Shown here piece after piece: positions 12,584 through 19,200 of a stretch of DNA of 24,022 nt (position 1 is its first letter; each line of letters opens with the position of its first letter). Below the pieces are notes generated by a model. It saw only the letters and a list, made by a program, of their open reading frames with translations, was not told where the DNA came from and made no database searches. This DNA comes from Reclinomonas americana ATCC 50394 (taxonomy: Eukaryota; Jakobida; Jakobea; Jakobida): the NCBI GenBank assembly GCA_048213135.1, contig PS015287.1, positions 1 to 24,022 of the forward strand, in the 5' to 3' direction. The translations under genes were made by a program, and so were the position numbers.

Positions 12584-13295
12584 GAGACGAGAGAGACGAA
12601 CGGACGGTAGTACGAACGAAAGTAGTTGGTTGGTTGGTCGGCGGCCGGTCGGTAGGAAGGAAGGAAGTAAGTAGGAAGGGAAGGGAAAGGAANNNNNNNN
12701 NNNNNNNNNNNNNNNNNNNNNNNNNNNNNNNNNNNNNNNNNNNNNNNNNNNNNNNNNNNNNNNNNNNNNNNNNNNNNNNNNNNNNNNNNNNNNNNNNNNN
12801 NNNNNNNNNNNNNNNNNNNNNNNNNNNNNNNNNNNNNNNNNNNNNNNNNNNNNNNNNNNNNNNNNNNNNNNNNNNNNNNNNNNNNNNNNNNNNNNNNNNN
12901 NNNNNNNNNNNNNNNNNNNNNNNNNNNNNNNNNNNNNNNNNNNNNNNNNNNNNNNNNNNNNNNNNNNNNNNNNNNNNNNNNNNNNNNNNNNNNNNNNNNN
13001 NNNNNNNNNNNNNNNNNNNNNNNNNNNNNNNNNNNNNNNNNNNNNNNNNNNNNNNNNNNNNNNNNNNNNNNNNNNNNNNNNNNNNNNNNNNNNNNNNNNN
13101 NNNNNNNNNNNNNNNNNNNNNNNNNNNNNNNNNNNNNNNNNNNNNNNNNNNNNNNNNNNNNNNNNNNNNNNNNNNNNNNNNNNNNNNNNNNNNNNNNNNN
13201 NNNNNNNNNNNNNNNNNCGTACGTCGTACGTACGTACGTAACGTACGTACGTACGTACGTACGACGACGTACGACGACGACGACGAACGACGAGA

Positions 13296-13346
<51 letters not shown>

Positions 13347-13759
13347 GCAGAGACAGCGAGTGCAAGAATGTGTGTGCGCGCGTGAGAGAGAATGAGAGGA
13401 GAAGAGGCAGAGGCAGCGGCAGTGAGTCTCAGAGCGAGAAAGCGTGTGGGTCAATGTGTGAGTGAGTGTGAGTGTGAGTGTGAGTGAGAGACAGAGACAG
13501 TGAGTGCAAGAGCGACAGAGTGTGTGAGTGTGTGAGCGGGTGTGAGTGAGAGAGAGAGAGAGAAAGACAATGCAAGAGTGGCTTTCTGCCAACTCGATTG
13601 TCGCCTCAGTCGCGCCGACACGGCACAATGAATCGCGAAGCTGACTCTCTTTTTGTACGAATGAGTGAGAGGGTGGTGAGAATAGTGAAGAGAGGAAGAG
13701 ACTGACAGCGGAGAAAACGATTGCGAGGGCGCGGAAGAGAGGCTCTCAGTGAACCAATC

Positions 13760-13791
<32 letters not shown>

Positions 13792-14263
13792 AAGAAGAAG
13801 AAGAAGAAGAAGAAGAAGAAGAAGAAGAAGAAGAAGAAGAAGAAGAATACGGAACAGAAGGAAGAGAAGAAAGAAGAAGAAGAAGAAGAAGGAGAGGAAC
13901 AAGAAGAAAAAGAAGAAGAAGAACGAGGAAGAAGAGGAGAAGGAGGAGGAGAAGGAGAAGGAGAAGAAGACGAAGAAGAAGAAGAAGAAGAAGAAGAAGA
14001 AGAAGAAGAAGAAGAAGAAGAAGAACGAGCAACTGAGTGAGAGAGAAATAGAGGAGAGGAGAGGGGAGGCAGAGACAGTAAGTGCAAGAGCGTGAGCGTG
14101 TGTGAGTGATTGCGAGTGAGAGGTTGAGTGAGTGTGTGTGAGAGACAGAGAGAGTGAATGAGTGGACACATGTGAGCGAGTGTGTGTGAGAGTGTGAGTG
14201 TGAGAGAGTGCGAGTGTGAGCGTGTGTGTGAGAGAGATAGGGAGATAGATAGATAGATGGATG

Positions 14264-14318
<55 letters not shown>

Positions 14319-15002
14319 NNNNNNNNNNNNNNNNNNNNNNNNNNNNNNNNNNNNNNNNNNNNNNNNNNNNNNNNNNNNNNNNNNNNNNNNNNNNNNNNNN
14401 NNNNNNNNNNNNNNNNNNNNNNNNNNNNNNNNNNNNNNNNNNNNNNNNNNNNNNNNNNNNNNNNNNNNNNNNNNNNNNNNNNNNNNNNNNNNNNNNNNNN
14501 NNNNNNNNNNNNNNNNNNNNNNNNNNNNNNNNNNNNNNNNNNNNNNNNNNNNNNNNNNNNNNNNNNNNNNNNNNNNNNNNNNNNNNNNNNNNNNNNNNNN
14601 NNNNNNNNNNNNNNNNNNNNNNNNNNNNNNNNNNNNNNNNNNNNNNNNNNNNNNNNNNNNNNNNNNNNNNNNNNNNNNNNNNNNNNNNNNNNNNNNNNNN
14701 NNNNNNNNNNNNNNNNNNNNNNNNNNNNNNNNNNNNNNNNNNNNNNNNNNNNNTCTCTCCCTCCCTCCTTCCCTCTTCTCTCCCTCTCTCTCCCCCTCTC
14801 TCCCACTCACCAAATCCCTCACAGCATTCTCCTCGACTCTCTGCTCCAGTGTCACTGCCGGGTCGGGCGTCGACTCGCCCGAGTACTGCTTCAACACCAA
14901 CAAATCCGCATTCTGCACTGCCCCCACTTGACCAACACCTCCACCAACACCAGAGTGCTCAGTGCCAGCTGCTGTCGAGCCGCGTGAGGGAGGGCGACTC
15001 AT
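660..15002 (-). CDS. Large multi-exon gene, CCDC162/DUF4549-like protein of unknown function (3' partial)
   Basis: I assembled 23 exons from GT-AG boundaries. Their phases agree at every junction and give about 1,465 codons without a stop. Exons (high to low): 15002-14811, 12167-11997, 11499-11392, 11330-11242, 11181-11046 (or 11031), 10234-10073, 9059-8640, 8580-8404, 7250-6824, 5974-5864, 5798-5629, 5564-5424, 5363-5263, 4678-4565, 4496-4293, 4229-3638, 3576-3457, 2652-2449, 2381-2232, 2170-1975, 1203-1116, 1049-862, 793-660. No stop codon is reached, so the 3' end lies outside the window. The protein is mostly charged helix, with no signal peptide or clear membrane span, plus Ala- and Ser-rich runs. 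The spacing of its C-terminal blocks (LRKLKYETIKGYC, then YIINVWQ, then a SIHDIFSFML helix) recalls CCDC162/DUF4549 proteins. That match is from memory, so the family name is tentative. Joining exon 1 to exon 2 crosses two gaps and is an inference. Confidence 0.72.
1204..1974. repeat. Intron with 24-bp minisatellite, (GA)n and an assembly gap
   Basis: This is intron 20 of the minus-strand gene, 771 bp including 112 N (1350-1461). A roughly 24-bp unit (agactgacagagagagagaa plus ggag) is repeated about four times at 1568-1660, with (GA)n on both sides. Bases 1289-1349 are repeated almost exactly at 1462-1519 across the gap. The donor is GTTGCG at 1974. Confidence 0.75.
1350..1461. other. Assembly gap (N run), first of four
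   Basis: 112 N. Three further N runs lie at 7573-7610 (38 N), 12693-13217 (525 N) and 14319-14753 (435 N). All four sit inside or beside GA-type simple repeats in introns of the minus-strand gene, so true distances there are unknown. Confidence 0.99.
2653..3456. repeat. Long intron with purine tract followed by pyrimidine tract
   Basis: This is intron 17 of the minus-strand gene, 804 bp. The plus strand is purine-rich (GGGAAAGG, GAGAGA) at about 2670-2790 and C/T-rich at about 3080-3455, with roughly 290 bp of mixed-complexity sequence between. No exon with matching phases was found inside, although reading frames of 60-160 codons are open by virtue of low complexity. Confidence 0.6.
3457..5974 (-). 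other. Exons 10-17 of the large minus-strand gene (central helical core)
   Basis: Eight exons with consistent phases: 5864-5974, 5629-5798, 5424-5564, 5263-5363, 4565-4678, 4293-4496, 3638-4229 and 3457-3576. They encode long amphipathic, charged helices, for example IRKRMDYLDEEAILKSEALD, LHESEAWFHEAKRKLVDSYL and EIFDHQIQEERRSATRFHQR. The 592-bp exon 3638-4229 includes a Ser/Ala-rich linker (about 3885-3975) between two ordered segments. Five consecutive introns in this block begin GTTGCG. No catalytic motif is visible. A structural or scaffold role is inferred from the helical composition only. Confidence 0.72.
4679..5262. repeat. Intron with imperfect inverted repeat of GA/CT tracts
   Basis: This is intron 13 of the minus-strand gene, 584 bp. 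Purine tracts with interspersed gagcaagaaa motifs at about 4765-5005 face C/T tracts with the complementary tcttgctctc motifs at about 5095-5185, separated by about 90 bp. The arms are largely complementary, so the intron RNA or single-stranded DNA could fold into a long hairpin. The donor is GTTGCG at 5262 and the acceptor AG lies just before 4678. Confidence 0.65.
6060..6745. repeat. Degenerate ~100-bp minisatellite in intron 9
   Basis: A core of about 15 bp, cacagtctcgacgatgac with variants, recurs near 6068, 6177, 6251, 6353, 6457, 6619 and 6721. Each copy is followed by a cttggaaag-type segment and an aacagagttga/aatcagagctga segment. Most spacings are about 102-109 bp. The copies have diverged. 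The array fills most of the 849-bp intron between exons 9 and 10 of the minus-strand gene. Confidence 0.75.
7251..8403. repeat. Purine-rich intron 8 with ~360-bp tandem duplication and a gap
   Basis: Intron 8 of the minus-strand gene is almost entirely A and G on the plus strand, so it is C/T on the sense strand. It includes 38 N at 7573-7610. The block at about 7650-7820 (gcgagagacag... to gtttgcgagtcagagagaga) is repeated with small changes at about 8010-8170, a shift of roughly 360 bp. A gttagagagtttgagaaa-type segment also recurs at about 7885 and 8235. No coding exon was seen. Confidence 0.7.
9060..10072. repeat. Intron 6: G-rich tract, (GA)n tract and opposing CT minisatellite
   Basis: The 1,013-bp intron of the minus-strand gene holds three parts. 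At about 9066-9240 the plus strand is a run of GGGGAAGG/GGGAAGGG blocks. At about 9391-9595 it is (GA)n with gagcaaga interruptions. At about 9845-9950 it is C/T-rich with a roughly 26-bp unit (tttcgccctctctctctgtc plus tcttc) present three times from 9865. The switch from purine to pyrimidine on one strand allows pairing between the second and third parts. Confidence 0.65.
10235..11045. repeat. Intron 5 with diverged ~85-bp repeats
   Basis: The intron between exons 5 and 6 of the minus-strand gene contains degenerate copies, clearest at 10558-10600 and 10640-10680. Both contain aacagc(c)atgagac(a/t)c plus gcgagacacggcgatacgag-like sequence. Related fragments continue to about 10980. The exact donor end (11045 or 11030) is unresolved. 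Confidence 0.55.
11500..11996. repeat. Intron 2 with a 66-bp spaced direct repeat
   Basis: This is a 497-bp intron of the minus-strand gene. Segment 11656-11704 (containing gttagaaagtg and gaactacacgagagat) recurs at 11722-11768 with a few changes and a short deletion. The rest is moderately A/G-rich sequence with no exon that fits the reading frame. Confidence 0.6.
12168..14810. repeat. Giant first intron: (GA)n, (ACGT)n, (GAA)n, (GATA)n and two gaps
   Basis: On the plus strand the order is: G/A tracts (12170-12340), a unique block at 12357-12540, (GA)n, N run 12693-13217, (ACGT)n and (ACG)n at 13218-13300, (GA)n, gtgagtgtgagt-type repeats at 13450-13560, a second unique block at 13570-13760 related to the first, (GAA)n at 13761-14025 with interruptions, gtgtgagag-type repeats, (GATA)/(GATG) at about 14240-14280, (GA)n to 14318, N run 14319-14753, and then C/T sequence up to exon 1. 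Open frames here are low-complexity artefacts. Confidence 0.7.
13761..14025. repeat. (GAA)n/(TTC)n trinucleotide tract
   Basis: An almost pure run of AAG/GAA triplets spans 13761-13846 (about 28 units). It continues through an interrupted purine stretch and ends in a second pure run at about 13976-14024. On the sense strand of the minus gene it is (TTC)n. It lies within the presumed first intron, between two assembly gaps. Confidence 0.9.
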
Positions 15003-15850
15003 GGGTGACAGAGAGAGAGAGTGAGAGGGAGCGTTCTCACTGCAGTTTGTTGTTGTTTTTTTCGAGAAGGCCGTTTTGGTGATGAGTCAGCGCGCGAATT
15101 TGTCTTCATGTGTTCGATATCGTGCAACGTTTTCCCATTTCTCCTGACTGCGTTTGGAGAGAGGGGAAGTGCCAATCAGGTGGATTTGCTCTCGTAAGAG
15201 AGGAAGCCGGGAACTGAAGGAGAGGACACTACAGTAATGGATTGTCCTCGACTTCGTGTTCCGCAGCTGCGCAGGTCAACACTTCCATCAGGATTGTGGT
15301 TTTTTTGCGTGCAACAGCTAAACACATCCGCGTTGCCTTTGGCGGTCATTGGATAAAGCTGATCAGCGCCTTGCCTAAATTTGTCCATTTGCATTGAAAT
15401 CACGTGAAATCAGTGTCTTCCTCGACCCTTTACCCTTGAACCGATTCGTGAGTGTGATCAGCGTCTTTTTCTACCCTATACGCCTCATCGCACGCGTGGA
15501 ATCGTTGTTTCTCTACCCTTGACCCTTGACCCTTTACCCGTTGTGGGACAATGCGCTGATCAGCTATGTCCAACGGCCCCTTTGGCTTTTGACTGACGGA
15601 TCTTGCTTGTCTTGCGATGTCGTCCTGCAAGATTTACAGGTCGATTTTGCAATTGCGGAAATTCGAGGGCTGGAAATTCGAATTCATAAAATAATGCAAG
15701 CTTGCAAAAAGAGAAAATCTTATTCTTTCAACTAGGAGAAAATCTTATTCTTTCAACTAGGAGAAGAGAGGGAAGAGAGAAAGACACTGCAAGCGAGAAG
15801 GAAAAAGAGAAGGCCGTTTTGGTGATGAGTCAGCGCGGATTTGTCTTCGT
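15003..15850. promoter_or_regulatory. Divergent intergenic region with direct repeat; presumed promoters of both flanking genes
   Basis: The region separates the minus gene (start 15002) from the plus gene (proposed start 15851). It contains a direct repeat at 15064-15126 and 15807-15871 (starting gagaaggccgttttggtgat), a perfect 25-bp tandem duplication around 15712-15761 (gaaaatcttattctttcaac core), and repeated acccttg heptamers at about 15516-15537. No TATA box stands out. Several 60-75 codon open frames exist, but none shows family features or repeats on the other side. Its base composition is more mixed than that of the introns. Confidence 0.5.
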
Positions 15851-16269
15851 GTGTTCGATATCTGTCGCAATCGCTTTGTCGTGAGTGTGTGGAAACGTGT
15901 CGGCGTTTCTCTTGTTGACATGGTGTCTTCTGCGATGCGTTCGAGAGAGAGAATGAGAAAATTCAAGAAGGTGAACAGTGGTCTTGTGTCATTGTCGGAG
16001 ATGAGCACAGCTGTACAGCGACTTGTGTTGCCGATGACGGTGGAAGTGATGCAGGGAGAGTGAGAGTGTGGTGCGTAGAATCGCTCCGAAAAGACAGCGT
16101 GTGGCAACCTGCAGGACGATGCAGCCACCGAACTCGAAACCGCTCTCTTCGTTGTTTCGAAGTGCGTCTGTGAGAGCAAGCTTCGTCTTCAGTCTCTGAG
16201 TCATGTCAACATTGGAGTTTCGTGTGTGCATGTGCGCCTGCACATGTGCAAAGTCATCCAGTCGCAGCG
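15851..16269 (+). other. Proposed N-terminal helical region of the caspase-NB-ARC gene (exons 1-2)
   Basis: Exon 1 (15851-16045, from ATG reading MFDICRNRF) and exon 2 (16115-16269) give about 117 residues of predicted helix with regularly spaced Leu/Val (for example SLSEMSTAVQRLVLPM and LETALFVVSKCVCESKLRLQ). The phases fit the caspase exon. The helices might form a bundle like other NLR or MLKL-type N-termini, but no family signature is recognisable. Another ATG at 15824 opens a short hydrophobic frame ending at a GTGAGT donor (15882), and 15919 is a downstream ATG. The true start is undecided. Confidence 0.45.
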
Positions 16270-19200
16270 GTCTCAAAACCATCTCGCTCAATCTTTTTTT
16301 TGCCGCAGGCGACACAAACGTGTGGCGTTGCTCATCGGCAACACGTGCAACGCTTGCGAGCCTGTGGGTGCATTTGGAGAGCTGAGGATCCCACCACTTG
16401 ATGTTGGTGTGTGTGTGTGTGTGTGTGCGTGCGCAAGTCGTCGGTGTGTTCTCACCTCTCCGTCTCTCTCTCTCTTTCTCTTTTTTCTATGGCTATCTCT
16501 CTCTCTCCACGCAGAACTTTTGCGGCCAGTGCTCGAGAAGACTGGCTTCCATGTCTGCCCACCGCAAATCGATGTGGATGGCGACCGCATGAACGCCGTG
16601 CTTAATGCGTTTGTGGAGGGCCACGTGAACGACGAGTGCGAGTGTGTGTTGCTGTTCTTCTCTGGCCACGGACTGGCTGTCGACCAAGACCTATTGCTCC
16701 TCCCCCACAATGTCAACCGCGTCGCCAGAACAAACCTGGTGAGTTTGTCAATGCGTTATTAAGGCATTGTTGGTCCACGAAGTTGATTGCGTGTGGTACA
16801 GCTGGACGGCAGTAAGTCGCTGAAACTCGTCGGGCACTGCATGCCCGAGCTGCGACGCAAGGCGTCGAAGGACACTGTTATTATCCTGCTGATGAATTGT
16901 TGCCGGGAGGTTGACAGGTAGTTTGTCTTGAATCAGCAAATTTGTTTTTTTCGAGAATCTGACGCCGCCTTGGTGTGCGTGAACGCAGCTCACACGTGCG
17001 GAACGCACGACCAGTTGACGAGAGCATTTTGGCGGACAATGTGTTTGTTGGTTTTGCATGCTCTCACGGATGGGAAGTATATGAGGGCGGTGAGTGGTCA
17101 GTGTTCTCTGGTCCGTTGGATAAATTCTCACGAGAATTTTGTGTTTGATGTCAAGAATTCGCATCTCCATATGTGCGGGCTCTCGTGGATACGATCAGGC
17201 TTCATGGCCATCACAGACTGCCTCGGTGGCACGAAGAAGTGAGGTTGAGGCTTGCTCACATGCATCCGAATGAACGAGAACAGGAAGCCATGTTTCTCCA
17301 TCGGCTCTCGGAGCAGGAATTCAAGGAGTTCCGATTTTGGACGCATCCGGGTGAGCCTTTGTTCTCAACTCTGCTTGCTTTTTTTTTACTTTCACTTTGA
17401 CATCTCTCCTGTTGTTCCACGCTTACAGCACCGGCATTCAGCAACCCACCCCTGGCACGATTAATTGCCCGCACTATCGATCCAGTGACCACATTCTGCT
17501 TCCCGAGTCGGCGTGCACTGGCAGTCTCGCTCGCCACACGCATTGTGGATGCTGTGGAAGGTTGGATGTTCCTTCTCTTTCTCCTTTCCTTCGTTCTTCA
17601 TGTGTCTGATCTTGTTGTCTGTGCTGTATGATTCCTGCGCAGCACGTCAACCAATCATGGTGGTGTTGACGGGTGATGGTGGCGCTGGCAAGTCGTTCTT
17701 AGCCCAGCTGCTGGTGACCGAGTTGCAAGCGACTCGACGGTGGAAGGGGTCGGCCGTCTCGGTGGAGATGCGTGGTCATGTGGGTGATGCGAGGGAGCAT
17801 GTGAAGGTGTGTGAGGAACATGCGTGTTGTCTTTCCTATTGCATCATCTCCTTCTTCCGTCATTCTGACTCTCTTTTTCTCTCCTCGTCACGCTGCAGGC
17901 GAAGAGTGCTCTGGGCGAGTGTCTGCGCGCCTTCGTTTCGGCACAGATGCGGGTGGATGAAGTGGAGGGACGAAGAATGGCTAGTGAGGTCGGTGCGCTT
18001 CTGACGAGTGGCGGAGTGGAAGTACGGAGAACGGCCGGCCATGTTGGTGCTCTGGCTGAGAGGGATACGGTTGAACCAGCACGTCGTCTTCTGCGGCAGC
18101 TGATGCATGCATCGAGTGGAGTGATGCTGCTGGATAATGCGGGATCGGCGGAGCAAGTGAGGAGTGTTGTTCAGTGTGCTGATGAGGGTGCGTCTATCAT
18201 GAGAGACAGAATTTTCTCATTCTTGCTTGGATGTTGGATGCTGACTTGATGTGCATCATGTGTGTGTATCTTTGTGCAGGTGGATTGGTGGCACCGATTG
18301 TGGTGGTGACAAGTCGATATGGACAAGTGGCGGATGAGATTCGCGACTCGATGAGATACGAGGCGGGGGTGGAGTGTGTGCGAGTGGAGAGTGTGGAGAA
18401 CGCGGACATTGTGCAGCTGGTGGAGGAGCGACTGCTCCACAACGTGTCGGGGGATGTGCGACGACGGATTGTGGAGGCGCTGGAGAGTGGGCAGCAGGAG
18501 AAGAGTGCACTGCGAGTGGGTGCTTGTGTTGGGTGAGTGATTGTGTATTTTGAGTGTGTTGTGAGGATGAGTAGACTCATTCTACTCTCTTCTCTCCCTC
18601 TTTTCTCTCTGCCATGCAGCTGGTTGCTGTTGCAATCGCCAGCACAGTTGGTGGGAGCTCGCCTGGAGGAAGTGCTGAGTGGTATTGGTGGCGATGCACT
18701 GTCGCAGCTGCTGGGGCGCACTGTGATGTCACAGACGGTAGCAGCACGTCGTCTGTTGGTGTTGATCTCGGCTTGCAAGGAGTTCGGCTTGCCAGTGACT
18801 GTGGCACTGGCACGAGTGGCACTGGGTGTGCTGCGAGTGATTCCTGATATGACAATGGCTGTGGGTGGTGGTGATGGTGGTGGGCAGGCTGCTGTGGATG
18901 AGGATGAGGAGGTGGCAAGTCGACTGGTGGAGTTGGGCCAGTGTGTGCGTCGACTACGACTGCATGAGCTGGCACAGGAGAGGCGACGGCGTGCGCCGCA
19001 GGTGGTGGGTGAGCAACGGCAGTTTGATGAGATGAGTGTTGACGAGGAGCGTAAAGTGCGTGCACGACGTGATGAGTTGGTGGGTGGTGGTGGTGGTGGT
19101 GGTGACGACGAGGGAGTGGAAGGTGTTCTGAACGGACTGTGCCTGTCGAATCTGGTGACGGTGGGTGTCAGTGGCAGTGTGAACAGTTTGGTTCGTGTGT

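Larger units (their letters stand above)
11031..15002 (-). other. Exons 1-5 of the large minus-strand gene (N-terminal part)
   Basis: Exon 1 (14811-15002) starts at an ATG reading MSRPPSRG. It is Gly/Ser-rich and ends at a GTGAGT donor. Exon 2 (11997-12167) holds the segment around LPTMKWLSESRQQR. Exons 3 to 5 are separated by introns of 61 and 60 bp. They encode a helical stretch containing FLRDRLFALVNERSKL, RVKELGVDPSISEAQLGQAV and EILERARRVGIVDKRANLAG. The donor of exon 5 is unresolved: GTTCGA at 11045 and GTCTGC at 11030 both keep phase 0. Exon 1 lies beyond a 435-bp and a 525-bp gap, so it could belong to a different transcript. Confidence 0.6.

Noticed and set aside
12382-14806. Several very long open frames across the N runs
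   Set aside because: They stay open only because N bases translate as unknown residues and GA/CT/GAA repeats lack stops.
15430-15545. acccttg heptamers resembling telomere repeat
   Set aside because: Only about three consecutive units, and they do not match a known telomere unit exactly. They are more likely chance or local slippage.
15176-15735. Short open frames of 66-75 codons in the divergent intergenic region
   Set aside because: No recognised motif, no splice-consistent partners and overlapping frames on both strands. They are no better than chance.
15989-16315. Minus-strand frame starting MSPAAKKRL, which looks protein-like up to a CTGCAG/GTTGCC junction
   Set aside because: It is opposite the proposed second exon of the caspase-NB-ARC gene. 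I could not find a following exon in matching phase, and the plus-strand reading fits the caspase exon phase.
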